64,000 nt of DNA from Rhizobium freirei PRF 81 (GTDB taxonomy: Bacteria; Pseudomonadota; Alphaproteobacteria; Rhizobiales; Rhizobiaceae), in contig NZ_AQHN01000056.1 in assembly GCF_000359745.1 (NCBI RefSeq), positions 124,001 to 188,000 on the forward strand, written 5' to 3'. Shown here in pieces: positions 9,184 through 17,806 of the stretch. The notes under the pieces were generated by a model, which was not told the origin of the DNA, did no database searches, and worked only from the letters and a program-made list of their open reading frames with translations. How positions within the stretch are numbered: position 1 is the stretch's first letter; each line of letters opens with the position of its first letter. The translations under genes and the position numbers were made by a program.

Positions 9184-9598
9184 TGATCCAAAATCCCCGA
9201 ATCCAAACGCCCGGCGCTAGACCGGGCGGCTAAAAGTGATCTCACAAGAAATGTTTGGCAGCCGCCGCTGAACGCCCTGGTCAAGCCTTCCAAGCTTACA
9301 ACTGCCTTCTTGCCGTCAAATTTGGTCAAAGGAAGGCGTGCACCGCACAAACTCCGACATAAGCAGTAAGACACTATTATGGTTAAAAGAATGTTAGCGT
9401 CAAAACATGAAGGATTTAACGGCGGCGAAGGCTATTCTTGTTCCCGGAAAGAATTGACCGGACGAAGCAGGCGGCAGACGCGGCACATCTTGCACGGCAA
9501 ATTCCTTCTCATAAAACTCAAGTTTTTGCAAGCATCCGCAAGCTCAGCATTGCGCCGCTCCCGTCCGTCGCTTGCCGCTGAGCCGGCGGGATTGCATG
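9184..9598. other. Gene-free spacer between ybgC and tolQ
   Basis: 415 nt without a credible gene. It carries a sigma70-like promoter for tolQ and a TTAACCAT motif on the minus strand. The remainder is moderately AT-rich near 9370-9420 and shows no clear hairpin terminator for ybgC. The short plus-strand frame at 9379-9678 has no ribosome-binding site or family resemblance. Confidence 0.6.
9376..9403 (-). promoter_or_regulatory. Putative tolQ promoter with embedded TTAACCAT motif
   Basis: On the minus strand TTGACG (9403-9398), a 16 nt spacer and CATAAT (9381-9376) form a good housekeeping promoter, predicting a start near 9368 and a ~185 nt leader before tolQ. The sequence TTAACCAT (9386-9379) straddles the spacer and the -10 element, so a CtrA-type regulator bound there could block the promoter. 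A GANTC (CcrM) site occurs in the leader at 9199-9203. Confidence 0.55.
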
Positions 9599-10054
9599 CT
9601 AGCCGGCGGTTTCCGAAGCGGCCAGCATCTGCGCAGCCAGCTTCTCGGGTAACCGTCGCGGCCGCCCCTTGGCGTTGATCACGGCGATGATGACTTTGGC
9701 GGCGATCAGCAAAGTATCGTCACGACGTATTTCCTGGGAAAGCACCATCTTGGCGCCGCCGGCCTTTTCGGTGACTGTGCTGATCGTCAACACATCATCC
9801 ATGCGCGCCGGCCCCTTGAAGTCGATCTCCATGCGATGGACGACAAAAACCAGCCCTTCCTCATCAGCGTTCAGGAGCTCGCGCTGTTCCACGCCGAGGC
9901 AGCGCAGATAGTCCGTACGCCCTCGTTCGAGGAAATGCAGGTAGCGCGCGTGATAGACGAGCCCAGAAAAATCCGTATCTTCGTAATAGACTCGCTGCAC
10001 CAGCCGGTGGCTTCCGGCTTCCAGTTCCCCAGCTATCAGAAAGGGGCTGTTCAT
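9599..10054 (-). CDS. ybgC: Tol-Pal-associated acyl-CoA thioesterase YbgC
   Basis: Hotdog-fold thioesterase usually encoded next to tolQ; it acts on acyl-CoA or acyl-ACP in the cytosol. The motif VYYEDTDFSGLVYHARYL contains the likely catalytic Asp28. The start at 10054 (MNSPFL) is preferred because AAGGAGA lies 10 nt upstream, giving 151 aa, close to the family length; the frame stays open to an ATG at 10132 with a badly placed GGAG. It is divergent from sqdB and separated from tolQ by 415 nt, so it has its own transcript. Confidence 0.92.
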   Translation of the reverse strand: MNSPFLIAGELEAGSHRLVQRVYYEDTDFSGLVYHARYLHFLERGRTDYLRCLGVEQRELLNADEEGLVFVVHRMEIDFKGPARMDDVLTISTVTEKAGGAKMVLSQEIRRDDTLLIAAKVIIAVINAKGRPRRLPEKLAAQMLAASETAG

Positions 10055-10190
10055 CGTTGCCGCATCTCCTTGAATGTCCGGCACCTCTTTGGCCGAACTT
10101 CTGCCATCAAGCAAGCTTTGAACAATTGTCATAGACTCCGACTATCCGGAATGATGCCGGATGGCGGATCGGCGCAGAAGGAAACATCTC

Positions 10191-11411
10191 ATGAAAATAG
10201 CGGTTATGGGCGGCGACGGTTTCATCGGTTGGCCAACCTCGCTCCACCTCTCCGACGCCGGTCATGAGATCCACATCCTCGACAATCTCTCCCGCCGATG
10301 GATCGACACGGAACTGGGCGTCCAGTCGCTGACGCCGATGGATTCGATCCAGGAACGCACCCGCATCTGGCACGCCGAAACCGGCCGCCGCATCCATTTC
10401 AATCTGATCGATCTCTCCAAGGACTACGAGCTTCTGAAGAAGTGGCTGGCCGAGCATCGCCCCGATGCGATTGTGCATTTCGCCGAACAACGTGCCGCTC
10501 CCTACTCGATGAAGACCGACCGCCACAAGAACTACACGGTCAACAACAACGTCAACGCGACCCACAATCTGCTGAACGCGCTCGTCGAGCTCAATCTTGA
10601 CGCGCATCTGGTGCATCTCGGCACGATGGGCGTCTATGGCTATTCCACGATAGGCGCCGCCATCCCCGAAGGCTACTTGCCGGTCGGCATCGATACGACG
10701 GACGGTCGCACCGTCAGCCAGGAAATCCTCTATCCCGCCAATCCCGGCTCGATCTACCACATGACGAAATGCCTCGATCAGCTGCTCTTCCAGTTCTATG
10801 CCAAGAACGATGGGCTGAGGATCACCGACCTGCATCAAGGCATCGTCTGGGGCACGCACACCGAGCAGGCGCGCCGGCATCCGCAGCTGATCAACCGTTT
10901 CGACTATGACGGCGACTACGGCACGGTGCTCAACCGCTTTCTCATCCAGGCGGCGATCGGCTATCCCTTGACCGTGCACGGCACCGGCGGCCAGACCCGT
11001 GCCTTCATCCATATTCAGGACTCGGTGCGCTGCATCGAACTTGCGCTCTTGAACCCGCCGGCCCGTGGTGCCCGCGTCGAAATTTTCAACCAGATGACGG
11101 AAACGCACCGCATACGCGATCTCGCCGAGATGATCGCTAGGGTCAGCGGTGCCGAAATCGTCCGCCTGCCGAACCCGCGCAAGGAAGCGCCGGAAAACGA
11201 ACTGATCGTCAAGAACGACAAATTCCTGGGCCTCGGCCTGGAGCCGATCACGCTCGAAGCCGGCCTGCTCGGCGAGATCGTCGATGTCGCCAAGAAATAT
11301 GCCTATCGCGTCGACCGATCGCGCGTTCCGGCGGTATCGGCCTGGACGAAGGATCTCGCCGCGACAGTCAACCATGATCCCGAGGGCAAGAGGTTGAAGT
11401 CCGTGTCATGA
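10191..11411 (+). CDS. sqdB: UDP-sulfoquinovose synthase SqdB
   Basis: NAD-dependent short-chain-dehydrogenase-type enzyme that makes UDP-sulfoquinovose from UDP-glucose and sulfite, the first committed step of sulfolipid (SQDG) synthesis. It has the N-terminal nucleotide motif MGGDGFIGW and an active-site YHMTK. The family hallmarks HFAEQRAAPYSM and LGTMGVYGYS are present. The start at 10191 has AAGGAAA 6 nt upstream; the open frame begins 30 nt earlier. About 406 aa. First gene of sqdBDC, with 4-nt overlaps to the next two genes. Confidence 0.95.
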   Translation: MKIAVMGGDGFIGWPTSLHLSDAGHEIHILDNLSRRWIDTELGVQSLTPMDSIQERTRIWHAETGRRIHFNLIDLSKDYELLKKWLAEHRPDAIVHFAEQRAAPYSMKTDRHKNYTVNNNVNATHNLLNALVELNLDAHLVHLGTMGVYGYSTIGAAIPEGYLPVGIDTTDGRTVSQEILYPANPGSIYHMTKCLDQLLFQFYAKNDGLRITDLHQGIVWGTHTEQARRHPQLINRFDYDGDYGTVLNRFLIQAAIGYPLTVHGTGGQTRAFIHIQDSVRCIELALLNPPARGARVEIFNQMTETHRIRDLAEMIARVSGAEIVRLPNPRKEAPENELIVKNDKFLGLGLEPITLEAGLLGEIVDVAKKYAYRVDRSRVPAVSAWTKDLAATVNHDPEGKRLKSVS

Positions 11412-12274
11412 TGCTCGGAAGCGAAATGCTGCAGGGGTTGCGCCCGCACACCCGTCCCCGTTCCGGCCAGGCCTTCGTGACGCTGGTCACGAATGCCGAT
11501 TATGCCATGGGCGCGCTGGCGCTGGCGCGTTCGATCGCTCGCACCGGCACAAGGGCCGATATCGTCGTGCTGCATACTGCCGGCGTGCGCGAAAGCGATC
11601 TTGCTCCGCTCGCCGCGCTCGACTGCCGTCTCATCGAAGTCGAACACCTGCCGCTGTCGGATGGCTTCAACGAGCGGCATGCAGGCGGCAACCTCCATGC
11701 GGCGGCTCCCTTCACCAAGGGCCGCAAGCCTTCGTTCCACACACCGCTCGACAATTTCTGCAAGCTGCGGCTATGGCAGCTCATCGAATACGACACCTGT
11801 GTCTTCATCGATGCCGATGCGCTGGTGCTGCGGAATGTCGACCGGCTTTTCGATTATCCGGAATTTTCCGCCGCGCCGAACGTCTATGAGAGCCTGGCCG
11901 ATTTTCATCGGCTGAATTCCGGCGTCTTCGTCGCCAAACCGTCGCTTGCGACGTTTCAGGACATGTTGAGACAGCTCGATCGCCCCGATGTTTTCTGGCG
12001 GCGGACGGACCAGACCTTTCTCGAGGCCTTTTTCCCGGATTGGCACGGCCTGCCGATCTTCATGAACATGCTGCAATATGTCTGGTTCAGCATGCCCGCC
12101 CTCTGGAATTGGAACAGCGTTTCGATCCTGCACTATCAGTATGAAAAGCCCTGGGAGGAAAACCATCCGAAGGCCGAGCAGCTGCGACCGTTGATCGACT
12201 TGTGGCATAGCTTTCATACCGGCCAGGATGTACCTGACATCGCGACCCTCGCCAATCCGCGAGCCGCCGCATGA
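11408..12274 (+). CDS. sqdD: SqdD-type glycosyltransferase (GT8 family)
   Basis: Glycogenin-like glycosyltransferase. The metal-binding DAD motif is at residues 135-137 (FIDADALVL), with the N-terminal VTNADYAMGALALARSI sugar-nucleotide region. In Rhodobacter and Sinorhizobium, SqdD is the gene between sqdB and sqdC and is thought to transfer sulfoquinovose to the lipid acceptor. Overlaps sqdB by 4 nt and sqdC by 4 nt. 288 aa. Assignment rests on operon position plus fold, not on acceptor-specific residues. Confidence 0.88.
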   Translation: MMLGSEMLQGLRPHTRPRSGQAFVTLVTNADYAMGALALARSIARTGTRADIVVLHTAGVRESDLAPLAALDCRLIEVEHLPLSDGFNERHAGGNLHAAAPFTKGRKPSFHTPLDNFCKLRLWQLIEYDTCVFIDADALVLRNVDRLFDYPEFSAAPNVYESLADFHRLNSGVFVAKPSLATFQDMLRQLDRPDVFWRRTDQTFLEAFFPDWHGLPIFMNMLQYVWFSMPALWNWNSVSILHYQYEKPWEENHPKAEQLRPLIDLWHSFHTGQDVPDIATLANPRAAA

Positions 12275-13203
12275 AAGTTCTTCTATCCGGCGGAACGGGT
12301 CTCGTCGGCCGATATATCGCCGAGGAGCTGCTTGCCGCCGGATACAAGATCGCGATCGGTGGGCGCAACGCGCCACCTGCGGGTTTCTTTTCCCGGCCCG
12401 TCCCCTTCGTGCCGCTTAGCCTCGATCCCGCCGAAACCCAGAGCCATGCTTTCGATGACGCCTATGTCTTCGTGCACGCCGCCCTTAGCCATATCCCCGG
12501 CAAATACCGCGGCGGTGAAGGGGAAGACCCTGAGGGATTTCGCCGGCTCAATCTGGATGGCACGGTCAAGCTGTTCGAGACGGCCAGAAAGGCCGGCATC
12601 CGCCGCTGCGTCTTCCTTTCCTCCCGCGCCGTTTATGGCGAGGGGATTGCCGGAGAGGAGCTGACCGAAGCGGCCAAACCGATGCCGAACACGCTCTATG
12701 GTGAAATAAAGCACGATGCGGAGCATGCCCTCTTTTCCCTGTCTGCACCCGGCTTTGCGACCACGAGCTTGAGAGCGACAGGCGTCTATGGCGACCTGCG
12801 GCCCAACAAGTGGGATGATCTGTTCGACGACTATCTGAGCGGCAAGCCGGTTCCTTCTCGTGCGGGAACTGAAGTCCACGGCCGCGATCTTGGCCGCGCC
12901 GTGCGCTTGCTGTTAGAAACGGAAGCGGGCCGCATCGACGGCGAGGCCTTCAACCTGTCGGATATGCTGACCGATACCCGTGAAATCCTTGGCTACCTCC
13001 AGCAGGCATTAGACTGTCCCCATCCCCTCCCCGCTCAGACCCGCGAGGACGCAGCCGGCATCATGAATACGGCGAAGATTCGCGCGCTCGGATGGCAGGG
13101 CGGCGGAAAGGCGCTATTGAAGCAAACGATCGAAACCTTGGCGAGGACGATGCCGAAGCGCCATGCCGGCGTCAGCGCATCAGCTTCGCCTCGTCCCAAT
13201 TGA
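12271..13203 (+). CDS. sqdC: SqdC-like NAD-dependent epimerase/dehydratase
   Basis: Extended short-chain dehydrogenase. It has a dinucleotide motif GGTGLVG at residues 7-13 and an active-site YGEIK preceded by SSRAVYG. The third position of the sqdB-sqdD cluster matches the sqdBDC order described in Sinorhizobium and Rhodobacter, where SqdC's exact reaction is not settled. Overlaps sqdD by 4 nt. Its last 32 bases overlap the end of the convergent dinB-like gene. 310 aa. Confidence 0.82.
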   Translation: MKVLLSGGTGLVGRYIAEELLAAGYKIAIGGRNAPPAGFFSRPVPFVPLSLDPAETQSHAFDDAYVFVHAALSHIPGKYRGGEGEDPEGFRRLNLDGTVKLFETARKAGIRRCVFLSSRAVYGEGIAGEELTEAAKPMPNTLYGEIKHDAEHALFSLSAPGFATTSLRATGVYGDLRPNKWDDLFDDYLSGKPVPSRAGTEVHGRDLGRAVRLLLETEAGRIDGEAFNLSDMLTDTREILGYLQQALDCPHPLPAQTREDAAGIMNTAKIRALGWQGGGKALLKQTIETLARTMPKRHAGVSASASPRPN

Positions 13204-13735
13204 GCGCCGCCAATTCAGCACCTCGGAACCGTGCATCGTCGGCAACGATGAACTCGTCGAGCTGTGGCGGCGCAACGCTGGTTCCGGCAAGCATGGCATG
13301 CACCTGGCCGCGGTGATGCGTCTGATGCTGGAACAGATGGTTCAGCACATCGTCTGCCCGATCCCGCTGGATGCGGCCGCCACGTTGGATATCGACGATC
13401 CTCATGGCGATCGCCGGCGTCAGTCCCTCGCAGAAAGCCACCAATCGCCGGTCGACTTCGGCCTGCCGTGCGGCCAAATCATCCGGCCGATCATACGGCT
13501 CCTCGATATCGAAAGCTTTCAGGCCCAGCGTGCCGCCCTCCAGCGCATCGACATAGAACCAATCCACGGTCAGGATGTGATTGAGGGTCGCCTTGATCGA
13601 TGGAAAGAAGCTGACGCGCGTCGCTTCGAATTCGCCAGGCTGCAGCGCCGCGCAGGCCCGATGCAGCCGGATATTCGCCAAAGCGTTGTTATAGGCAAGC
13701 TTGCGAAAGCTGCGAACGGGATCGAAAGCGGACAT
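13172..13735 (-). CDS. DinB family protein
   Basis: Small four-helix-bundle protein of the DinB/YfiT fold (187 aa). Putative metal-binding histidines are visible at HILTVDW and in HQTHHRGQVHAML, the typical DinB pattern. The family includes thiol-dependent transferases and many proteins of unknown role. The start at 13735 (MSAFDP) has AGGAGG 4 nt upstream; the frame remains open through the intergenic repeat behind it, so the longer version is not real. Its 3' end overlaps sqdC convergently by 32 bp. Confidence 0.87.
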   Translation of the reverse strand: MSAFDPVRSFRKLAYNNALANIRLHRACAALQPGEFEATRVSFFPSIKATLNHILTVDWFYVDALEGGTLGLKAFDIEEPYDRPDDLAARQAEVDRRLVAFCEGLTPAIAMRIVDIQRGGRIQRDRADDVLNHLFQHQTHHRGQVHAMLAGTSVAPPQLDEFIVADDARFRGAELAALNWDEAKLMR

Positions 13736-13750
13736 GGAGCCTCCTGACTG

Positions 13751-13848
13751 GAGCATTTCCCGGAAAAGTACGCAGCGGTTTTTCGTCCGGAATGCGCAAA
13801 GAAACAAGAAGATTGGGCGTTTTCGCGATTCGAAGAAAAGCGAAAATG
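13751..13848. repeat. RIME-like intergenic repeat, copy A
   Basis: About 98 bp beginning GAGCATTTCC and ending in GCGAAAATG, closely matching the copy at 52846-52948 (shared core GTCCGGAATGCG, AAAGAAACAAGAAGAT, GCGTTTTCGCGATTCGA). It lies between the NUDIX gene and the dinB-like gene. The family resembles the rhizobial intergenic mosaic elements (RIME). Confidence 0.75.
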
Positions 13849-13850
13849 AC

Positions 13851-14360
13851 CTAGGCCTTGTCGAGATCGCCATCCCGCCAGACGAGATGACGCGGCGCCA
13901 AGGGCAAGGTCTCGATTTCCTCAGCAATGAAATAGGGCGGAATATCGAGCGCCACCAGTGCTTCGCGCGTCGCCCGCACCCATTTGAATTCCAGATCGTT
14001 ATCGCCGTCCTCGACGCGGTGGACGATCTCTTCCGGATGGAAGGGGAAGCTTGCGGGTATTTCCATCAGATAATAGAGCCCGAGCTCATGCCAATCGCGC
14101 CGCTCATAATGAAAGAAATTCTCCACCGACCAGAGCAGTCGCTCCACCGTGACATCGATGCCAAGCTCCTCCTGCATTTCCCGTCGCAGGGTCTCCTCGG
14201 AGGTCTCGCCGATCTCGGCGCGGCCGCCGGGAAACGTCCAAAAGCTTTCGTGCACGGCGCGATGCACCAGCACATGCCCATCGCGAAAGCCCAGGCCAGC
14301 CACACGCATTTGAAAACGTGAGCGACCAGCATTCAATCTGATGAGCTTGCGTTTCGACAT
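13851..14360 (-). CDS. NUDIX hydrolase
   Basis: The NUDIX box is visible as GGRAEIGET followed by REMQEELGI, which coordinates metal for cleavage of nucleoside-diphosphate-linked substrates. Substrate is not predictable. About 169 aa. The start at 14360 (MSKRKLIR) has AGGGTG upstream; a GTG at 14369 overlapping the metallophosphoesterase stop (GTGA) is the alternative. It is the last gene of the ruv transcription unit, placed immediately after a metallophosphoesterase. Confidence 0.9.
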   Translation of the reverse strand: MSKRKLIRLNAGRSRFQMRVAGLGFRDGHVLVHRAVHESFWTFPGGRAEIGETSEETLRREMQEELGIDVTVERLLWSVENFFHYERRDWHELGLYYLMEIPASFPFHPEEIVHRVEDGDNDLEFKWVRATREALVALDIPPYFIAEEIETLPLAPRHLVWRDGDLDKA

Positions 14361-14365
14361 GATCG

Positions 14366-15268
14366 TCACCCTACATCGATCACGACGATCTCAGGCGGAA
14401 CTCCGAAGCGAACGGGCATGATGGAGCAGCCGAGGCCGCCGGAAACAATGATATGGCGGTCTTCCTCGACGATATGGCCATAAACATACCGGTCGCCGTA
14501 CCGCGACGGCGAATAAGGCGACCAGCCGAAGATCCTCACCTGCCCGCCATGCGTATGCCCCGACAGGGTCAGTGATACCCGCGATGGAACGGCGGGAAAA
14601 ACATCCGGCTCATGTGCGAGAAGGATAACCGGCGCATCATCGGTGATCTGCGCCAGGGTCCCGCCGATATCCTCGAGCCCCTGCGTGAACGGCCGCTTCC
14701 AGCGGATGCTCCGGCGCAGGGCAAGCTGATCCTCAATACCGGCAAGCCAGAACCCGTGCCCGTCTTTTTCCAGACGCACGGAGCGATTGGAATAGACCTC
14801 GATCCCGACGCCGCTTAAGGCGCGATGGCTGAATGTCGGGCCTCGACCGCTTCTTTGAGCGGCCGCATCGTGCCACCAGTCGTGATTACCGACGATGGCA
14901 TGGACGCCAAGCGGCGCCCTCAGCGTCGCGAGTTGCTCAGCCCACGCGCGATGACCAACCTTGCCAGTAATGAGATCGGTTCCCGAGGTATAATCGCCGA
15001 GCAGGACGATGATGTCGCCGCCAAGCCCGTTGGCATGGGCGCAGATCGAGCCTATGCGCTCGGCCGACATCCACGGCTCGCAGGCATGGAAATCGGCAAG
15101 CGCCACGATCCGAAGCTTCAGCCCCGGCGTCCATCCAGGCGGCGTCAGCGCATAGCGGGTCACGTCCAGCCGAATGACGGGTTCATATCCAAAGGCATAG
15201 CCTCCGAGTGCCATCAAACCGAATAGGCTGCCGCCAAAGAGCTTCAGAAAGGCACGACGGCCGAGCAT
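14366..15268 (-). CDS. Membrane-associated metallophosphoesterase (calcineurin-like)
   Basis: Contains the ordered metal motifs DFHACEPW, GDYTSG, GNHDWW and GHTHGGQ of the calcineurin-like phosphoesterase fold, closest to the YkuE/YaeI type. The N-terminus [23 protein letters not shown] is a twin-arginine-like (RRAFLK) signal or anchor, so it probably acts outside the cytosol. The ATG at 15268 shares one base with the ruvB stop (TGATG), indicating coupling to ruvB. About 300 aa. Substrate unknown; some family members are linked to lipid A or UDP-sugar pyrophosphate hydrolysis. Confidence 0.9.
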   Translation of the reverse strand: MLGRRAFLKLFGGSLFGLMALGGYAFGYEPVIRLDVTRYALTPPGWTPGLKLRIVALADFHACEPWMSAERIGSICAHANGLGGDIIVLLGDYTSGTDLITGKVGHRAWAEQLATLRAPLGVHAIVGNHDWWHDAAAQRSGRGPTFSHRALSGVGIEVYSNRSVRLEKDGHGFWLAGIEDQLALRRSIRWKRPFTQGLEDIGGTLAQITDDAPVILLAHEPDVFPAVPSRVSLTLSGHTHGGQVRIFGWSPYSPSRYGDRYVYGHIVEEDRHIIVSGGLGCSIMPVRFGVPPEIVVIDVG

Positions 15269-16308
15269 CAATCCCCCTCCTGGAACAGCCGGAACTGGGC
15301 AGCCTCCAGATCCTTGGGCGGCTGCAGGCCGAGATGTTTCCAGGCGATCGCGGTCAAAACGCGGCCGCGGGGCGTGCGCTGAATGAAGCCCTGCTGGATC
15401 ATATAGGGCTCGATAATGTCTTCGATCGCGTCGCGCGGTTCGGAAAGTCCGGCGGCAATGGTCTCGATGCCCACAGGCCCGCCGCCGAAATTGACCGCGA
15501 TCATGTTGAGGTAACGCTTGTCGAGCTGATCGAAGCCGACATTGTCGACGAGGAGCCGTGTCAGCGCCTCGTCGGCAATTTCCCGCGTCACCGCCTCGAC
15601 CTTGGCAACCTCCGCAAAATCGCGCACGCGGCGCAACAGGCGACCGGCGATGCGGGGCGTACCGCGGGCACGGCGCGCAATCTCGCGCGCGCCCTCGTCG
15701 GTCATGCCGAGGCCCATCAGCCTTGCGCCGCGCCGAACGATCAGCTCCAGCTCGTCAACAGTGTAGAAACTCAGCCGCACCGGGATGCCGAAACGATCGC
15801 GCAACGGCGTCGTCAACAACCCGAGGCGAGTGGTCGCGGCAACCAGCGTAAACTTGGCAAGATCGATCTTCACCGAACGCGCCGCCGGCCCCTCGCCGAT
15901 GATGAGATCGAGCTGAAAGTCCTCCATGGCCGGATAGAGGATTTCCTCGACAGCTGGATTGAGGCGATGAATTTCATCGATGAAGAGCACGTCGCGCTCC
16001 TCGAGATTGGTCAGCAGTGCGGCAAGATCGCCCGCCTTGGCGATAACCGGCCCGGAGGTGGAGCGGAAATTGACGCCGAGCTCCTTGGCCATGATCTGCG
16101 CCAGCGTCGTCTTGCCGAGGCCGGGCGGACCGACAAACAGCACGTGATCCAGCGCCTCGCCGCGCCCCTTGGCTGCCTCGATGAAGACCTTCAGATTGGC
16201 GCGCGCCTCCGCCTGGCCGGTAAATTCGTCCAGCGACTGCGGCCTGAGCGTCGCATCGATATCTTCGCCCCGCTTTTCCGGCGATATCAGACGTGCGGCT
16301 TCACTCAT
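15268..16308 (-). CDS. ruvB: Holliday junction branch-migration motor RuvB
   Basis: AAA+ ATPase that drives branch migration with RuvA. Walker A is [11 protein letters not shown], Walker B is FIDEIHRL, and the C-terminal winged-helix DNA-binding domain includes [17 protein letters not shown]. Length 346 aa is standard. It lies 153 nt downstream of ruvA, and that gap holds no gene. Followed without a gap by a metallophosphoesterase and a NUDIX hydrolase. Confidence 0.98.
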   Translation of the reverse strand: MSEAARLISPEKRGEDIDATLRPQSLDEFTGQAEARANLKVFIEAAKGRGEALDHVLFVGPPGLGKTTLAQIMAKELGVNFRSTSGPVIAKAGDLAALLTNLEERDVLFIDEIHRLNPAVEEILYPAMEDFQLDLIIGEGPAARSVKIDLAKFTLVAATTRLGLLTTPLRDRFGIPVRLSFYTVDELELIVRRGARLMGLGMTDEGAREIARRARGTPRIAGRLLRRVRDFAEVAKVEAVTREIADEALTRLLVDNVGFDQLDKRYLNMIAVNFGGGPVGIETIAAGLSEPRDAIEDIIEPYMIQQGFIQRTPRGRVLTAIAWKHLGLQPPKDLEAAQFRLFQEGD

Positions 16309-16461
16309 GTCAGCGGTTCCATTCCCGGTATGCGTTGTGCAGCCCCCATACCGAAGGCGGCATCATGTCTTTCGCGCTTAAAATATCGTTCGATGCGACA
16401 GCATCGCAAGTCGATCTCTCCACTTGGAAACAATAGTCAGGAACACGGAAGGTGCAAAGCC

Positions 16462-17076
16462 TCACCGCGAGAGTTCCTTGAGGCCGAGGCGGATCAGCTT
16501 GGCGCTGTCGGCGCCTTCCCCGGCCGTCTTCAAGGCTGCGGCCACGGCATTGGCGGCCTGATCGCGGGAATAGCCGAGATTGGTGAGCGCGGAAACGGCA
16601 TCGGCGACGGGCGCTGCGGCAACCCCATCTCCCAGTTCCTGCTTGAGCCCGATATTGGCCGCATCGCCGGCAAAGACCGGCGCCTTGTTCTTGAGTTCCG
16701 TCACGATGCGCATGGCAACCTTTGGACCGACGCCCGGCGCTCGCGAAACAGCGGCACGATCCTGCAAGGCGATCGCATTCGCAAGCTCGGCCGGCGTCAG
16801 TGTCGACAGCAGAGCAAGCGCTACCTTGGCGCCAACACCCTGAACCGTCTGCACGATGTTGAACCATTCGCGCTCCAGCACCGTCATGAAGCCGAAAAGA
16901 CGGATCTGATCCTCGCGCACATAGGTCTCGATGAAGAGAATGCAGGCCTCGCCGACGGAACCGAGCTTCGACAGCGTTCGGGCCGAGCAATAGGCGGCAT
17001 AGCAGACGCCGTGCACATCCACGAGCACATAGTCTTCGCTGATCTCTTCGATTGTGCCTTTGAGCTTGCCGATCAT
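16462..17076 (-). CDS. ruvA: Holliday junction DNA helicase subunit RuvA
   Basis: Tetrameric junction-binding protein. N-terminal OB fold ([26 protein letters not shown]), helix-hairpin-helix segments ([18 protein letters not shown] and [13 protein letters not shown]), and a C-terminal RuvB-binding domain ([16 protein letters not shown]). 204 aa. It follows the vapC toxin gene by 12 nt, so ruvAB may be transcribed from a vapBC promoter as well as a ruvC one. Confidence 0.97.
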   Translation of the reverse strand: MIGKLKGTIEEISEDYVLVDVHGVCYAAYCSARTLSKLGSVGEACILFIETYVREDQIRLFGFMTVLEREWFNIVQTVQGVGAKVALALLSTLTPAELANAIALQDRAAVSRAPGVGPKVAMRIVTELKNKAPVFAGDAANIGLKQELGDGVAAAPVADAVSALTNLGYSRDQAANAVAAALKTAGEGADSAKLIRLGLKELSR

Positions 17077-17088
17077 GGGTGATGTCCG

Positions 17089-17502
17089 TCAGGGATGCGT
17101 TTCAGGAGTGATGAGGTCGATCGAGGGAAAGTAGGAACGATAGCCCTTGGGATCTCGCGTCAGTATGGAATAACCACGCACTGCGGCGTGCGCGCCGATC
17201 AGAAAATCGGGAAGAATGCGCTCCCTCCCACCGCCCGCCTGACGATAAATCCTAAAAGCCGCCGCCGCGGCGAATGCTGCCGACCAGGGAAGGCTTTCAC
17301 GGCGAAATTCGCTTTGCGGCAGCAGCTCGTCCACTCGATCCATGTTGCTGTAACGCACCGAAAATTCCGCATAGATAATTGAATTGATAACGACCGGCCC
17401 TTGTTTAAAAGCAGAGAGAACCTGACTGCTGGACCAACCATGCCAAGCTGAACCGGGTATCGCCAAGTCAACCAACACATTCGTGTCGATGATCGTGACC
17501 AT
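17089..17502 (-). CDS. vapC: VapC-family PIN-domain toxin
   Basis: PIN-domain ribonuclease, expected to cleave tRNA or rRNA when freed from its antitoxin. The acidic residues of the fold are present: IDTNVLVD (first Asp), YAEF (Glu), and DFLIGAHA with TRDPKGY (later Asp residues). 137 aa, the usual size. Two nt separate it from vapB. The pair lies inside the ruvC-ruvA interval, which is not part of the conserved ruv operon. Confidence 0.9.
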   Translation of the reverse strand: MVTIIDTNVLVDLAIPGSAWHGWSSSQVLSAFKQGPVVINSIIYAEFSVRYSNMDRVDELLPQSEFRRESLPWSAAFAAAAAFRIYRQAGGGRERILPDFLIGAHAAVRGYSILTRDPKGYRSYFPSIDLITPETHP

Positions 17503-17504
17503 GA

Positions 17505-17756
17505 TTACCGGTCACGCGTCATCGACATCAGTGCTTCGGCGTCGATATCCTGATCGCCCGTGCCTTCCAAGCGCTTAAGAGTGGCCATGAACCGATCGAG
17601 CCGCTGCCTGTCCTCGATTTCCCGCTTACCGTTCTTGGGCGAAACAACCAGTTTTCCATCCTCCACGGAAAATATGACTTCGCTGTTGAGCTCAATGCCA
17701 GCCAGCTCACGCAAGTCGCGGGGGATTGTCACCTGTCCTTTGGATGTCACGCGCAT
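17505..17756 (-). CDS. vapB: VapB-type antitoxin with SpoVT/AbrB domain
   Basis: 83 aa; the N-terminal swapped-hairpin DNA-binding domain (MRVTSKGQVTIPRDLRELAGI) is followed by a charged C-terminal tail that would wrap around the toxin. GGAGAGCAAG precedes the ATG. Directly upstream is an AT-rich inverted repeat suitable as an autoregulatory operator. It is 50 nt downstream of ruvC. Confidence 0.9.
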   Translation of the reverse strand: MRVTSKGQVTIPRDLRELAGIELNSEVIFSVEDGKLVVSPKNGKREIEDRQRLDRFMATLKRLEGTGDQDIDAEALMSMTRDR

Positions 17757-17776
17757 TCTTGCTCTCCAAATCTTAT

Positions 17777-17795
17777 GGTAAGAATTATCATTACC
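17777..17795 (-). promoter_or_regulatory. Putative vapBC operator
   Basis: The AT-rich inverted repeat GGTAA-N9-TTACC lies 21 nt before the vapB start, between ruvC and vapB. AbrB-type antitoxins bind such repeats to repress their own promoter. The local AT richness contrasts with flanking coding DNA. Confidence 0.5.
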
Positions 17796-17806
17796 ACAAG
17801 AACAAA

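Noticed and set aside
15208..17082. A 624-residue plus-strand frame across ruvB and ruvA
   Set aside because: Antisense shadow of two clear ruv genes; no family resemblance.
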